A DNA stretch of 64,000 bases from Beijerinckia indica subsp. indica ATCC 9039. GTDB lineage: Bacteria > Pseudomonadota > Alphaproteobacteria > Rhizobiales > Beijerinckiaceae. Each line of letters starts with the position of its first letter. Position 1 is the first letter of the stretch. The notes beneath the pieces are model-generated. The model searched no databases. It had not been told where the DNA came from and was given only the letters and a program-made list of their open reading frames with translations. Shown piece after piece: positions 17,526 through 28,027 of the stretch. The translations under genes were made by a program, and so were the position numbers. Location: contig NC_010581.1 in the NCBI RefSeq assembly GCF_000019845.1, positions 2,795,501 through 2,859,500 of the forward strand, given 5' to 3'.

Positions 17526-18980
17526 ATGTATCTCGGTCTTGATCTCGGTACATCCGGCGTCAAAGCATTGTTGATCGATGCCAATCAACAGGTTGTCGGC
17601 TCCGCGAGCAGTCCGCTGAACGTTTCACGCCCTCAGCCTGGCTGGTCGGAGCAGGATCCCGTTGAATGGGTGCGGGCAGCGCAGGCGGCGATGGCCGGCG
17701 TCAAGGCAGCGCATCCTGAGGCTTTCAAGGCGCTTCGTGGCATCGGCCTGTCCGGTCAGATGCATGGGGCGACCCTGCTGGACGCGGACGATAAAGTGCT
17801 GCGGCCCTGCATTCTTTGGAACGATGTGCGTAGCCATCGCCAAGCCGCCGCTCTCGACGCGGATTCACGTTTTCGTGTTATCACCGGCAATATCGTCTTT
17901 CCCGGCTTTACCGCACCCAAACTCGTTTGGGTTGCCGAACATGAACCGGAAATTTTCGCGCGCATCCACCGCGTGCTCCTGCCGAAGGATTATCTGCGCC
18001 TTTGGCTGACGGGAGAATCGTTCTCGGACATGTCGGATGCCGCAGGGACGGCGTGGCTTGATACCGGCGGCCGCAAATGGTCCCCTGAATTGCTGGCCGC
18101 GACAGGCATGGACGAACGGCAAATGCCCGCCTTGGTTGAAGGCGTGGAACCGGCCGGCGTTTTGCGGAGCGGCCTTGCGGCGGAATGGGGGCTCGGCGCG
18201 GGGATCGTGGTCGCGGGCGGTGCGGGCGATAATGCCGCCGCCGCTTGCGGCATGGGCGTGATTGACGAAGGGGCGGCCTTTGTCTCCCTCGGCACCTCAG
18301 GCGTGCTGTTTGCCGCCAATGATTCCTATCGGCCGCAACCGGCGAGCGCGGTCCATACTTTTTGCCACGCTTTGCCTGGCACATGGCATCAGATGGGCGT
18401 CATCCTATGCGCCACCGATGCGCTCAATTGGCATTCGGGCCTGACCGGTCTCTCCGCCGCCGAGCTGATTGCGGAACAGGGCGATAGTCTCAAGGCGCCG
18501 AGCAGCGTAACCTTTCTGCCCTATCTCTCCGGCGAACGCACGCCGCATAATGATGCCAGCGCGCGCGGCGCCTTTGTCGGCCTTGGACGGGAAAGCGACC
18601 GTGCAGCCCTCACACAAGCCGTGCTGGAAGGCGTGGCTTTCGCCATCCGTGACAATCTCGTAGCCTTGCGTTCAGCCGGCGCGCAGATCACGCGGGTCAT
18701 GGCAACGGGCGGGGGTGCACAATCGTCCTATTGGCTTTCCGCTTTGGCCACGGCGCTTGAAATACCAGTGGATCGGCCAGCCGATGGCGATTTTGGCGCG
18801 GCTTTCGGTGCGGCGCGGCTCGGCCTGATCGCGGCGACGGGGGCAATGCCGAAAAAGATCTGTACTGCACCCGCTATTGCCGAGACGTTCGAGCCCATCA
18901 CTCCTTTGGCGCAAGCCTATGCGGACGCCTATGCGCGCTACCGCGCGCTCTACCCGGCGCTTCGCTCACCGACCCCTTGA
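17526..18980 (+). CDS. xylB: Xylulokinase
   Basis: An FGGY-family carbohydrate kinase of 484 aa that phosphorylates D-xylulose to xylulose 5-phosphate. The N-terminus MYLGLDLGTSGVK is the ATPase-fold phosphate-1 loop. SGQMHGATLLD and ILWNDVRS are typical of xylulokinases, as is the later ATGGGAQSSYWLSALA adenosine-binding block. I choose the ATG at 17526 over the TTG at 17511, because ggagg at 17513-17517 is a good ribosome binding site for it. The gene diverges from the polyol ABC operon and is probably the next step after the polyol dehydrogenase. Confidence 0.92.
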   Translation: MYLGLDLGTSGVKALLIDANQQVVGSASSPLNVSRPQPGWSEQDPVEWVRAAQAAMAGVKAAHPEAFKALRGIGLSGQMHGATLLDADDKVLRPCILWNDVRSHRQAAALDADSRFRVITGNIVFPGFTAPKLVWVAEHEPEIFARIHRVLLPKDYLRLWLTGESFSDMSDAAGTAWLDTGGRKWSPELLAATGMDERQMPALVEGVEPAGVLRSGLAAEWGLGAGIVVAGGAGDNAAAACGMGVIDEGAAFVSLGTSGVLFAANDSYRPQPASAVHTFCHALPGTWHQMGVILCATDALNWHSGLTGLSAAELIAEQGDSLKAPSSVTFLPYLSGERTPHNDASARGAFVGLGRESDRAALTQAVLEGVAFAIRDNLVALRSAGAQITRVMATGGGAQSSYWLSALATALEIPVDRPADGDFGAAFGAARLGLIAATGAMPKKICTAPAIAETFEPITPLAQAYADAYARYRALYPALRSPTP

Positions 18981-19098
18981 AGAGCCAAGGAAAAGGCCAT
19001 GGGGGCACCTGTCCATTTTCTGATATTCTTAGACGGTGTAGCATGAAACCTTCATGCATTCCTGTAGGGCGATAGGTCCACGCGTGACGTTGTGAGGT

Positions 19099-19674
19099 AT
19101 GGTCTTCAAAATGATAAGGACGCGCATTCGGTGGCGAAGGCTGACGGCGAAATCCTGGACTTTGTCGCGATTATATTACCGGTTTCACAAAGTAGAGTTG
19201 GCGGGACGCCCTTCCGATAAAATCTGGTACTTCGCTTATGGCTCGAATATGCACGACAGCGCTTTTCTCGAACGTCGCGGAATGCGGCCGTTGGAATGGC
19301 GCGTCGGGCGCGCCATAGGTTACCGGCTGCGCTTCAATCTCGATGGGAGACCTTTAGGAAAAGCCGCACCGGCCAATATCTGCGCCGATGTCTCCACGGA
19401 AGTGTGGGGCGTTCTTTACCAGATCACCTGCCGGGATATGCTCCGCCTTAATGCGAGCGAGGGTGTGCCCGGCAAGAGATACCGCCCCACCTGGCTGAGC
19501 GTGGAAGACGGTCATGGCCGGCCGGTGAAGGCAATGACCTATATCGCCGAGGGCAACCCGCATGATGGTCGCCCTTCCCTGCGCTATCTCTCCTTATTGC
19601 GCGAGGGAGCGCGGGCCCATGGCCTGCCGGACGCGTGGGTGCAGTTCCTGGAAAGCGTTGAACCCGCCGAATGA
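19099..19674 (+). CDS. Gamma-glutamylcyclotransferase-fold protein
   Basis: A 191-residue protein of the GGCT-like (AIG2/BtrG-fold) family. The YFAYGSNM motif at residues 44-51 is the signature substrate-binding loop. A conserved Glu-containing segment (LNASEGVPGKRYRP) follows the VWGVLYQI strand, as in family members that open gamma-glutamyl amides to 5-oxoproline. About 40 residues before the core may be an over-long N-terminus. The actual substrate is unknown. Confidence 0.8.
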   Translation: MVFKMIRTRIRWRRLTAKSWTLSRLYYRFHKVELAGRPSDKIWYFAYGSNMHDSAFLERRGMRPLEWRVGRAIGYRLRFNLDGRPLGKAAPANICADVSTEVWGVLYQITCRDMLRLNASEGVPGKRYRPTWLSVEDGHGRPVKAMTYIAEGNPHDGRPSLRYLSLLREGARAHGLPDAWVQFLESVEPAE

Positions 19675-19757
19675 TCGGGTGAATGGCGCCATGAATCGCT
19701 CATCGCCGATCAGTCCCGCAAATTCCGCCGCACCCGTTTTTAAGAAAAGGATGTTTC

Positions 19758-20039
19758 ATGGCTGACGACGCCCCACGAGTCTCGATCCGCTACTGCACCC
19801 AGTGCAACTGGCTGCTGCGTGCCGCCTGGATGGCCCAGGAGCTTCTCAACACCTTTGGCCAGACGCTGGGTGAGGTTGCTTTGATCCCCGATACCGGGGG
19901 ATGGTTCGAGATTAAGGTGAACGAGACGCTGATATGGGAGCGCGCACGCGACGGCGGCTTTCCCGGTCCAAAGGAACTGAAGCAACGCGTGCGCGATGTC
20001 ATCGAACCGGGACGCGATCTTGGTCACATCGATCGCTGA
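19758..20039 (+). CDS. SelT/SelW/SelH (Rdx) family protein
   Basis: A 93-residue thioredoxin-like protein of the Rdx family. The redox motif CTQC lies at residues 13-16 right after the first strand (VSIRYCTQCNW), and the family's GWFEIKVNETLIWER and FPGPKELKQRVRD blocks follow. Both positions are cysteine, not selenocysteine. The ATG follows aaaggatgtttc closely. It is in the same direction as the GGCT-like gene, 83 bp downstream. Confidence 0.88.
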   Translation: MADDAPRVSIRYCTQCNWLLRAAWMAQELLNTFGQTLGEVALIPDTGGWFEIKVNETLIWERARDGGFPGPKELKQRVRDVIEPGRDLGHIDR

Positions 20040-20593
20040 CTAACCTTCGCGCGGCATCGAGAGCAAGCTCTGTGTTTGAGTCAACATACCATCAGATATA
20101 CCGTCACCCAGGAGGCTTACCCTCGATAGAGGACGGTAGATGCTGAACAGGATACGTTCGGCGGGGCAAAAATCACTCCCACTCGATGGTTCTCGTTGAA
20201 TGTAACAAGTTGATTTTTCTGTGCGAAACTTCTTCGCGCAGAAAACTTCCGTCGGTCAAACCGCCAGAGGCGCAGGGCTTTTGATTTTAAAGAAAAATTT
20301 CGCTGCTCGGAGAACTCCTCGCTTTCAGGGACTATCGGCATCAATCGGGCGATTCCTCGTATCCAACTTCGGAATACGTCTACCGATATGGTCGAAAAAC
20401 TACCGTCACATCCCTTGTACCTTTTGATCGAAAAAGACCGAATTGGGCCTAAAGAGAATGGCCTGTTTTCAGGCACAGGCAAAGCAGGCGTTGCGGTTGT
20501 GCAGGTGCATCGGCAGCGACTGCTCCAACCCGGCGTCCCCGTTAGAGTCTTTTCGTGTCCATCGGCCATAGGCGTGCAATCGATGGAAGCAAA
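20040..20593. other. Non-coding stretch with guaA-end-like sequence
   Basis: No gene is supported in this 550-bp gap. The frames that stay open have unusual composition and no clear start. Near 20173-20190 there is a short sequence identical in sense to the end of a guaA gene, described separately. Confidence 0.5.
20173..20190 (-). other. Possible attachment-site scar, 3' end of guaA
   Basis: Read on the minus strand, ACCATCGAGTGGGAGTGA encodes Thr-Ile-Glu-Trp-Glu-stop, the nearly invariant C-terminus of GMP synthase (GuaA). The codons before it do not continue as GuaA. The 3' end of guaA is a known integration site for genomic islands, which leave a copy of this core at their far end. By orientation the island would lie to the right. 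No guaA body is present in the window. Confidence 0.45.
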
Positions 20594-21187
20594 CTATGGA
20601 AGAACTGGGATACTCGTTCGCGAAGGGCAAGAAAGCCATTCGAAGAACGCCTGGTGATTATCCTTAATTAGATCGGCTGTCCGATTGCTAAGCGCCCACT
20701 GACAATAGTATTCCCTGATGACTTTTACCTCGCGCTGACGGTCAGGAATGCTTGTCCAGCGTATGAAGTTAGGCAGTTCTGCTTGTCCGTCTTTGATGAT
20801 CTGTATCTTTCGGTCGGCCTGGCTTCGGCTGATTGGAACGCTTATTTCTCTATTAACGACCGGCCCGATAGCAGTCGCCAACAGCATTTTACTCGCAAGC
20901 TCTCCTTCTTTCAGAACCACTTTGGCCCAGGGAGCCGAACGCGATAAATTCGGACCGTGTAGGAGACATTCTTGATATTCAGCATACAAATAATAAGTTG
21001 ATGCAAACGGTCCCTGAGGAGGCCACTCGGCAGGAAATGGCAGGGATATCGCCATGTACCAATTAATATCATGCTCTTTGCCAAAGAAATCGCGAGTCCG
21101 CCCTGCATGCTTATCAAAACTCGCCCAATCCTCCCGCACAAGATGCTGAATTAATTTACTGTCAGAGTCTGACAAATCAATTTTCAT
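20594..21187 (-). CDS. Hypothetical protein, 197 aa
   Basis: A soluble protein I do not recognise. It has acidic N-terminal residues (MKIDLSDSDSK), several aromatic segments, no signal peptide and no membrane segment. Its upstream region (21188-21250) is strongly AT-rich. The coding sequence is itself lower in GC than the neighbours, which suggests acquisition. It lies between the guaA-type scar and an IS630 remnant. Confidence 0.6.
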   Translation of the reverse strand: MKIDLSDSDSKLIQHLVREDWASFDKHAGRTRDFFGKEHDINWYMAISLPFPAEWPPQGPFASTYYLYAEYQECLLHGPNLSRSAPWAKVVLKEGELASKMLLATAIGPVVNREISVPISRSQADRKIQIIKDGQAELPNFIRWTSIPDRQREVKVIREYYCQWALSNRTADLIKDNHQAFFEWLSCPSRTSIPVLP

Positions 21188-22120
21188 TATCGCCTATTCC
21201 TTTCATTAAATTTTATCATTCAATAGTAATTACACATTACTCAAACTCCTTGATACGATTTAAGGCCCTATATACCTCGAACCTGGCTCTGTCTGCTACG
21301 GATCATGATCGGACTTCACCCTCTTCAGTCATCCAAATAACAGTCAGGTGTTGGCAAGAAAACGACCGTCAGGGTAGCGACGATCGACATTCATGGCCAT
21401 CGCGGGCGCCAGTTCCGGTGACTAGTGCAACCCGGCAGCTTTGTAGGACGCTCATTGCCGCCCACAAAGATGAAAGAGCGGCCTGAAGCCTGCTGTGAAA
21501 GGCTATCACTCGGTTGAGCGCCCCCCATAACGGCGGCATTGACCTATCTGAGTCAAAGCCTCGCCCCCACGCTAGCTAAAGGCGATATCGTCATCATGGA
21601 TATGTGTGGACGCCCCCGTTGCGGCAAGCTAAATTTTCGGGAGCGGATGGCGTGCGGATCGGGTGCTGGCATGTGTCCGGCCTTGTTGCGGCCATAACGT
21701 GCCGCGGGCCCGTATGGGAGTTCGCGGGTCGGGTCCAAGGTCGCTGGCATACGCGAGACGATCGAGGCGGCTAGTACCAAGTTCGTCTATCTGCCACCCT
21801 ACTCGCCAGATCTCAATCCGATCGAAATAGCCTTTTCAAAGTTCAAGGCGCTGCTCAGAAAAGCTGGGGAACGCACTATTCCAGCCCTCTGGGACAGAAT
21901 CGGTGCATTCCTTAATGCCTTCACCCAAATCAATGCGTAAACTTCTTCAAACACGCTGGATATGCATGATCCAATTCCGAAAATGCTCTAATAGTCACGA
22001 ATACGCTCGATGCCGTGTTCAGGCCAAAAAAGCCCTTCGATGACTCCCGATATCTTCTTATCCTGTGTAGGCTTCCAGCCGGTCAGGGCCGCGTCTTTCG
22101 TTCTCCCTAACGGCCTCGCG
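21188..22120. other. Non-coding stretch around the IS630 remnant
   Basis: Apart from the transposase pieces at 21539-21941, I see no gene here. The first 60 bp are very AT-rich and probably hold the promoter of the minus-strand hypothetical gene. Confidence 0.5.
21539..21941 (+). pseudogene. IS630-family transposase remnant
   Basis: Pieces of a DDE transposase. Codons from 21539 read LTYLSQSLAPTLAKGDIVIMD, ending at the second catalytic Asp region. From 21737 the frame reads [16 protein letters not shown], then [14 protein letters not shown] with the conserved catalytic Glu, to a stop at 21939-21941. About 130 bp of unrelated sequence with a stop codon separates the two. The N-terminal half is missing. 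The element is dead. Confidence 0.8.
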
Positions 22121-23062
22121 CTATGCCGTCATCAGCAAAGCGGACTCCCGCATGGGCTGATGGGAATAGTTGTCCGCTTCGGCAAAAACCTGTCGCTCGG
22201 TGGGCGTAACGCTCACTTCGACGTCCATGCCGATGGCATCCGTGGACTCGCCAATCCAGGTGCCATGGAGAGGCACCGCATCGTGCGGGTCGTGGACGAC
22301 CGCGACGCGGATGAGATCACGATTGCCCGTAATGCCATTCGTCGGATCAAAGTCAACCCAGCCACGGCCGGGCACATAGGCCTGAAGCCAAGCATGGGTC
22401 GAACCGGCGCTGCGGCGCTCGTTCGGATCATACCGGACATGGACATAGCCAGAGACGAAGCGGGCAGCAACGCCAAGCGTTTTGAGGGCTTCAATCATAA
22501 GCACGGCAAAGTCGCGGCAACTACCGCTCCGCAGCGCAAGCGTTTGCGCCGGCGTCTGGATGCCTTTGGCTTCCCGAGCCGCATAAGTGAAACCAGTCTT
22601 GATCGCGGCGGTCATTTTGATAAGGAGGTCTTGAAGACCCGCTGGCCTTTGCTCAGCGAGAAAGTGCCCTACCCAGTGCGAGAGAGCTCCGTCCGCATCG
22701 GCATATTGGGATTGGAGGAAGACATCCAGCTTGGCCCGCTCCCCGGCCGTATAGGAGAGCGGGAGCGCATCCCTGACGCCGGGTTCGAGTTCGGCGAAAT
22801 CTTCCGTCACATGCTCGACGTGAACAATGCTCTCAAAGCGCAATCGTTCAGCCTTGCCGCGAAATTGGACCGATGCGACGTGATTTCCAAAGGAATCCTT
22901 CGCCCATTGGATTTGAGACGGGGCGGGCGAGATATGAAGGTTCGCCTCGAGCACGCTTTGATCAGCACTGTCGCGTGGGCGAACCATAACGTGGTGCGTA
23001 CCGAATGCCACTGGCCGTCTATAGGTGAAGCTGGTCGTGTGACGTATAGTGAGAGCCGCCAT
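22121..23062 (-). CDS. Transglutaminase-family protein
   Basis: A 313-residue protein with an N-terminal bacterial transglutaminase-associated domain (starting MAALTIRHTTSFTYRRPV) and a C-terminal transglutaminase-like (papain-fold) core. The active-site Cys182 is in SGSCRDF, the His in STHAWLQAYVPGRGW and the Asp in DFDPTNG, so the triad is intact. In Hyphomicrobiales such genes often lie near a larger transglutaminase with DUF2126, as here. The substrate is unknown; peptide or amide hydrolysis is more likely than cross-linking. It diverges from the 23491 gene. Confidence 0.88.
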   Translation of the reverse strand: MAALTIRHTTSFTYRRPVAFGTHHVMVRPRDSADQSVLEANLHISPAPSQIQWAKDSFGNHVASVQFRGKAERLRFESIVHVEHVTEDFAELEPGVRDALPLSYTAGERAKLDVFLQSQYADADGALSHWVGHFLAEQRPAGLQDLLIKMTAAIKTGFTYAAREAKGIQTPAQTLALRSGSCRDFAVLMIEALKTLGVAARFVSGYVHVRYDPNERRSAGSTHAWLQAYVPGRGWVDFDPTNGITGNRDLIRVAVVHDPHDAVPLHGTWIGESTDAIGMDVEVSVTPTERQVFAEADNYSHQPMRESALLMTA

Positions 23063-23475
23063 CGTAACCCCATGGTTTGACTCTCGATCAAGCAGGATTC
23101 ACGCCAGAGGATAGCAAAACGGACGCCTATCGCTCAGGTCCCGCGAGGCGCCTTCAAATTGACCAAAACACGCATGATTTCTTAGGCACTTTCGCTTCGT
23201 GGCAGGAGGTTCGACCGGATCCTCTCAATCCCTGCCTTGCGAGCAAACCCTTTTGGGCGGGCCTGTCTTGCCAAGACTGTTTTGCTGGGTCTGTCTGCAA
23301 TAAGTTGATCAGCGCACGATGGGCACGTTAGTCTGAAAGAGCCTTTGCCGAAAACAACGCCCCGGAATTCCCGGGCGTCATCTTCTCTTGCCATTCATCG
23401 TCACTATATTTCGACAGCCGTTCGGGCTCATAATCTTGGGGTGCACCGTCAGCCCGACAGGAACGGCCGCAGCAT
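23063..23475. other. Divergent intergenic region between the transglutaminase genes
   Basis: A gap of about 410 bp without a recognisable gene. It should contain promoters for both divergent transglutaminase-family genes. No clear operator or hairpin stands out. Confidence 0.5.
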
Positions 23476-23490
23476 TTGGGATTATTGTTT

Positions 23491-26400
23491 TTGAGCATAT
23501 CCGCCAACATCCATCACATCACCCACTATAAATATGATCGGCCGGTCGCGCTTGGCCCGCAGATCATACGCTTGCGCCCCGCGCCGCACTGCCGGACCAA
23601 AATTTTGGGCTATTCGCTCAAGGTGCAGCCAGCGAACCATTTCGTGAACTGGCAACAGGACCCGCACGGCAATTGGCAGGCCCGGTTCGTCTTTCCGGAA
23701 AAAGTGACGGAATTGAAAATCGAGGTCGATCTGACCGCGGACCTCGCGGTCATCAATCCGTTCGATTTCTTCATCGAGCCTTATGCCGAGCAATTTCCTT
23801 TCGCCTATGAGCCGACGCTTGCGGCGGAGCTTTCGCCCTATCTCGGTACGGAACCGCTTGGGGCCCGTCTTGCCGCCTATATCGAGAACCTGCCCAAAGA
23901 GCCGATTCACATCGTCACTTTCCTCGTCGACCTCAATGCCAAGCTGCAACAGGCGATCCGCTATGTGATCCGGATGGAGCCAGGCGTTCAGACGCCCGAG
24001 GAGACTTTGGAGCTGCGTTCGGGCTCATGCCGTGACTCAGCCTGGCTGCTGGTCCAGATGCTGCGCCATCTTGGTCTCGCGGCGCGTTTCGTCTCGGGCT
24101 ACCTGATCCAATTGCGGGCCGATATCGAGCCGGTCGACGGACCGAAGGGCACGCAGCACGATTTCACGGATTTGCATGCCTGGGCGGAAGTCTATCTCCC
24201 CGGAGCCGGCTGGATCGGGATGGATGCCACCTCGGGTCTGTTTTGCGGTGAGGGCCATCTGCCGGTCGCCGCCACGCCGCATTATCATTCCGCCGCGCCC
24301 ATTACAGGCATCGTTGAGCCGGCCAATGTCGATTTTCATTTCGATATGCAGGTGACCCGTGTCGCCGAGGCGCCCCGGATCACGATGCCCTTCTCTGATC
24401 TTGCCTGGGAGAAGCTCGACGCCCTCGGCGAAAAGGTCGATGCCGATCTCGTCGCGCAGGATGTCCGCCTGACGATGGGCGGCGAGCCGACCTTTGTATC
24501 GATTGACGATTTCGAGTCGGAAGAGTGGAACACGGCGGCTGTCGGGCCAACGAAACGTGCCTTTGCGGATCAATTGATCCGCCGGTTGCGGACCCGTTTC
24601 GCGCCGGGCGGCATGCTGCATTACGGTCAGGGCAAATGGTATCCGGGCGAGAGCCTTCCGCGCTGGGGCTTCTCGCTTTACTGGCGTAAGGACGGCAAGC
24701 CCATCTGGAAAAACTCCGCCCTCATCGCCGAGGTCGGAAAACAATCTCTCTCAGCGCCGAAGGCCGTTGAACCCGAAAAGCCGGAAACAGGCGAACGGGC
24801 AGCGACGCAGCGGGCGCAGGCCCTGGACCTTGCGACAGGCATCGCCCATCGGCTTGGGATCGACACCGATTACGTTTTGCCGGCTTATGAAGATCCCGCC
24901 GCTTGGCTCGTCAAGGAAGGCAATCTGCCCGAAAATACCGATCCGCTCGATCCGAAGATCGAGGATGCGGAAGAGCGCAATCGCATGATCCGTACCTTCG
25001 GGCGCGGCTTGACGAAACCCTCCGGCTATGTGCTGCCAGTGCAGCGTTGGAATGCCCAAGCAAGCGTGGCAACACGCGCACGCTGGATCAGCGAAAAGTG
25101 GAAATTGCGGCGCGAGAAGCTGTTTCTCGTCCCCGGCGATTCGCCGGTCGGCTATCGGCTGCCTTTATCATCGCTGCCATGGGTTCCGCCATCTGCCTAT
25201 CCTTTCATCATCGAGCAGGATCCTCTCGAAGAACGCAGGCCCTTGCCGGACCCGCATGAGTTCTTGCAGCATTTCGAGCGTGGCCCGGCGGCAGCGACCG
25301 CGCAGCAGGATCGCATTGAGCAAGAGATAGTCGAAGGCGCCGTGCGGACAGCGCTTTCCGTCGAACCGCGCGATGGTGTCCTCTGCGTGTTCATGCCGCC
25401 GGTCGAGACTTTGGAGGATTATCTCGAACTTCTCGCCTCTGTCGAAGCCGCAGCCGAGGCGAGCGGCGTACCTGTCCATATCGAAGGCTATCCGCCGCCC
25501 TTCGATCCGCGCATCGATATGATCAAGGTCACGCCGGACCCGGGCGTTATCGAGGTCAATGTGCAGCCCGCCGCGAGTTGGCGCGCCGCTGTCGAAACGA
25601 CGAAAGGTCTTTACGAGGACGCTCGTCAGGTGCGGCTTGGTGCCGATAAATTCATGACCGACGGGCGCCACACTGGGACCGGCGGCGGCAACCACGTCGT
25701 TCTGGGCGGCAAGACCCCTGCCGATTCGCCGTTCCTCCGGCGAGCAGACCTTTTGAAAAGCCTGGTGCTCTATTGGCAGAGACACCCCTCTCTGTCCTAT
25801 CTCTTTTCGGGTCTTTTCATCGGTCCGACCAGCCAGGCGCCGCGTGTCGACGAAGCCCGTCACGATCATCTCTACGAACTCGAAATCGCCTTGGCGAATG
25901 TGCCGGGCCCCGACCAGCCAGCACCTCTATGGCTCGTCGATCGCTTGTTCCGCGACCTCCTGGTTGACGTGACAGGCAATACGCATCGCTCGGAAATCTG
26001 CATCGACAAGCTCTTTTCGCCAGACGGTCCGACCGGACGCCTTGGGCTTCTTGAATTCCGGTCGTTCGAAATGCCGCCGGATGCGCGCATGAGTCTCGCG
26101 CAGCAATTATTATTGCGCGCCCTTGTCGCCTGGTTCTGGCGCGAACCGCAGCAAGGCGCCCTGGTGCGCTGGGGGACGACACTGCATGATCGATTCATGC
26201 TGCCGCATTTCATCTGGGAGGATTTTCTCGGCGTTCTCGCCGATCTCCGGCGTGTTGGCTATGACTTCGATCCGGTCTGGTTCGAGGCGCAACGCGAATT
26301 CCGGTTTCCCTTCTATGGCGCGGTCGAACATGGCGGCGTGACGCTTGAAGTGCGCCAGGCGCTCGAACCTTGGAATGTCACCGGCGAACACGGTGCCACG

Positions 26401-26859
26401 GGCGGCACGGTCCGCTATGTCGATTCCTCGGTTGAACGTTTGCAGGTTAAGGTCAATGGTTTCGTCGAAGGGCGTCACGTCGTCGCCTGCAACGGCCGTC
26501 GTATGCCCATGACAGGGACTGGAACCGCCGAGGAAGCAGTCGCCGGTGTGCGGTTCAAGGCTTGGCAACCAGCCACCGGTCTGCATCCGACAATCCCGGT
26601 GCATGCGCCTTTGACCTTCGATCTTGTCGATACCTGGAACGGCCGATCACTTGGCGGCTGCGTCTATCATGTCGCGCATCCCGGCGGCCGGAATTACGAT
26701 ACGTTCCCCGTGAACAGCTACGAGGCGGAAGCCCGTCGCCTCGCACGCTTTCAAGATCACGGACATACGCCTGGACACATCACTGTGCCCATGGAACAAC
26801 GCTCCGCCGATTTCCCTCTGACGCTCGATTTACGCCGCCCTCCCGAGGGCACGATCTGA
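23491..26859 (+). CDS. Large transglutaminase-family protein with DUF2126
   Basis: A protein of about 1,122 aa. Residues 1-290 are a transglutaminase N-domain plus a papain-like core, with the catalytic Cys near residue 180 (SGSCRDSAW), His in [14 protein letters not shown] and Asp in MDATSG. The rest is the DUF2126 region, recognised from [29 protein letters not shown] and [17 protein letters not shown]2126 has been linked to glutamine-synthetase/ATP-grasp-like folds, so the protein may both make and cut amide bonds. The start is uncertain: no ATG is available at the N-terminus, and TTG codons occur at 23476, 23485 and 23491. I prefer 23491, which puts the first strand close to the N-terminus. 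Confidence 0.85.
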   Translation: MSISANIHHITHYKYDRPVALGPQIIRLRPAPHCRTKILGYSLKVQPANHFVNWQQDPHGNWQARFVFPEKVTELKIEVDLTADLAVINPFDFFIEPYAEQFPFAYEPTLAAELSPYLGTEPLGARLAAYIENLPKEPIHIVTFLVDLNAKLQQAIRYVIRMEPGVQTPEETLELRSGSCRDSAWLLVQMLRHLGLAARFVSGYLIQLRADIEPVDGPKGTQHDFTDLHAWAEVYLPGAGWIGMDATSGLFCGEGHLPVAATPHYHSAAPITGIVEPANVDFHFDMQVTRVAEAPRITMPFSDLAWEKLDALGEKVDADLVAQDVRLTMGGEPTFVSIDDFESEEWNTAAVGPTKRAFADQLIRRLRTRFAPGGMLHYGQGKWYPGESLPRWGFSLYWRKDGKPIWKNSALIAEVGKQSLSAPKAVEPEKPETGERAATQRAQALDLATGIAHRLGIDTDYVLPAYEDPAAWLVKEGNLPENTDPLDPKIEDAEERNRMIRTFGRGLTKPSGYVLPVQRWNAQASVATRARWISEKWKLRREKLFLVPGDSPVGYRLPLSSLPWVPPSAYPFIIEQDPLEERRPLPDPHEFLQHFERGPAAATAQQDRIEQEIVEGAVRTALSVEPRDGVLCVFMPPVETLEDYLELLASVEAAAEASGVPVHIEGYPPPFDPRIDMIKVTPDPGVIEVNVQPAASWRAAVETTKGLYEDARQVRLGADKFMTDGRHTGTGGGNHVVLGGKTPADSPFLRRADLLKSLVLYWQRHPSLSYLFSGLFIGPTSQAPRVDEARHDHLYELEIALANVPGPDQPAPLWLVDRLFRDLLVDVTGNTHRSEICIDKLFSPDGPTGRLGLLEFRSFEMPPDARMSLAQQLLLRALVAWFWREPQQGALVRWGTTLHDRFMLPHFIWEDFLGVLADLRRVGYDFDPVWFEAQREFRFPFYGAVEHGGVTLEVRQALEPWNVTGEHGATGGTVRYVDSSVERLQVKVNGFVEGRHVVACNGRRMPMTGTGTAEEAVAGVRFKAWQPATGLHPTIPVHAPLTFDLVDTWNGRSLGGCVYHVAHPGGRNYDTFPVNSYEAEARRLARFQDHGHTPGHITVPMEQRSADFPLTLDLRRPPEGTI

Positions 26860-26889
26860 AGGCGTTTCGCTCAATCCGATTGCCATGCT

Positions 26890-26916
26890 TGTACGAGGCT
26901 CTTCGAGCCTCGTACA
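26890..26916. terminator. 12-bp hairpin between convergent genes
   Basis: Perfect arms TGTACGAGGCTC and GAGCCTCGTACA with a TTC loop, 30 bp after the DUF2126 gene stop and 50 bp from the stop of the convergent LysR gene. No long T-run follows, but position and stability suit a bidirectional transcription end. Confidence 0.6.
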
Positions 26917-26966
26917 GAGACGACCTCAATGAACCCCAAGGCGAACCCTATGATCGGATGTTGTCT

Positions 26967-27872
26967 TCAATTCCGCTGACCCTTGCCTGTCGGTGATCGT
27001 GCGACCATGGCCAGCAGCGCATCCGCGGCGCGGCTCCCATAGCGTTCCCGATGGCGCAGGACGTGAAATTCACGTTCCGGAAGACGGAAGTCCACGGCGT
27101 GCAGCAAACCAGCCTCAAGGCTTGGCACGGCAACCGAGGCAGAAAGGGCTGTTGCGCCCATGCCCGCTTCCACCGCCGCACGCACGGCCTCGTTGGATGG
27201 CAATTCCAGCTGGATGCGCAGTTCTTTCGGTTCGATACCGAGACGAGATAAAGCCTCTTCAAAGACGGATCTCGTGCCCGATCCAGGCTCGCGAAGCACC
27301 CATTCGCTGTCCCTCAGATCCGCAGATGTCAGAGGCGCGTGCCCGACCCATGGGTGGTTCGGCCCAACAACCAGGATCAGTTGGTCCCGCGCGACGGGCC
27401 AGCTGGCGAAAGGCTCTTTGTCCACAACCCCTTCCACGAAGCCGAGTTCAGCCGTCCCGTTGGCGACGGCATCGGCGACCTGCGCTGTATTGCCAATGGC
27501 AAGCTGGATACGGATTTGCGGATAGGCTTGGCGGAAGGCGACCAGATGGCGGGGAAGCCAATAGCTAGCGATGGTTTGGCTGGCCTGAAGCGTGAGTGTT
27601 CCCCGTTTCAAACTCCCGAATTCGCTCAGGGCGAGTTCAGCCGCATCCGCTCGCGCCAGCACGGCACGAGCCTCGGCAAGGAATAATGTGCCGGCTTCCG
27701 TGAGTTCGATCCGCCGCCCCACACGATCGAACAATTTGATATCATACTGGGTTTCTAGCGTTGCGATCGCATGGCTGGCTGCGGATTGGGCCAGATTGAG
27801 CGCGCGCGCGGCCGCCGTGACATGCTGCCGCTCGGCGACCGCCACGAAAATCCGAAGTTGTTCCAGGGTCAT
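26967..27872 (-). CDS. LysR-family transcriptional regulator
   Basis: A LysR regulator of 301 aa from the ATG at 27872 (MTLEQLRIFVAV); the open frame extends to a TTG at 27905. The winged helix-turn-helix spans about residues 1-60 (AARALNLAQSAASHAIATLE). The effector domain is of the CysB/CbbR-like type, with the opening LQASQTIASYWLPRHLVAFRQ. It diverges from the TDT channel gene, which is the likeliest target. The effector is unknown. Confidence 0.9.
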   Translation of the reverse strand: MTLEQLRIFVAVAERQHVTAAARALNLAQSAASHAIATLETQYDIKLFDRVGRRIELTEAGTLFLAEARAVLARADAAELALSEFGSLKRGTLTLQASQTIASYWLPRHLVAFRQAYPQIRIQLAIGNTAQVADAVANGTAELGFVEGVVDKEPFASWPVARDQLILVVGPNHPWVGHAPLTSADLRDSEWVLREPGSGTRSVFEEALSRLGIEPKELRIQLELPSNEAVRAAVEAGMGATALSASVAVPSLEAGLLHAVDFRLPEREFHVLRHRERYGSRAADALLAMVARSPTGKGQRN

Positions 27873-28027
27873 TTTAGGGTCATCGACTATGAGCTCGCAA
27901 ATCAATCTGATTATATGATCATTTATAACTAAAATATCTATTAGAAAGATTAATCGCTTCGGGCCAGCTTAAGGCCGGACCCGTCCAGACGGGAACGTCT
28001 GCCACCGGTTCGGAATGGAGCTTCATC

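Noticed and set aside
20117..20569. 150-codon minus-strand frame around the guaA-like scar
   Set aside because: Low-complexity Cys/Thr-rich start, no ribosome binding site; the guaA-like ending is in a different frame.
22010..23080. 356-codon plus-strand frame opposite the transglutaminase
   Set aside because: The minus strand has the intact Cys-His-Asp triad; the plus-strand frame resembles nothing.
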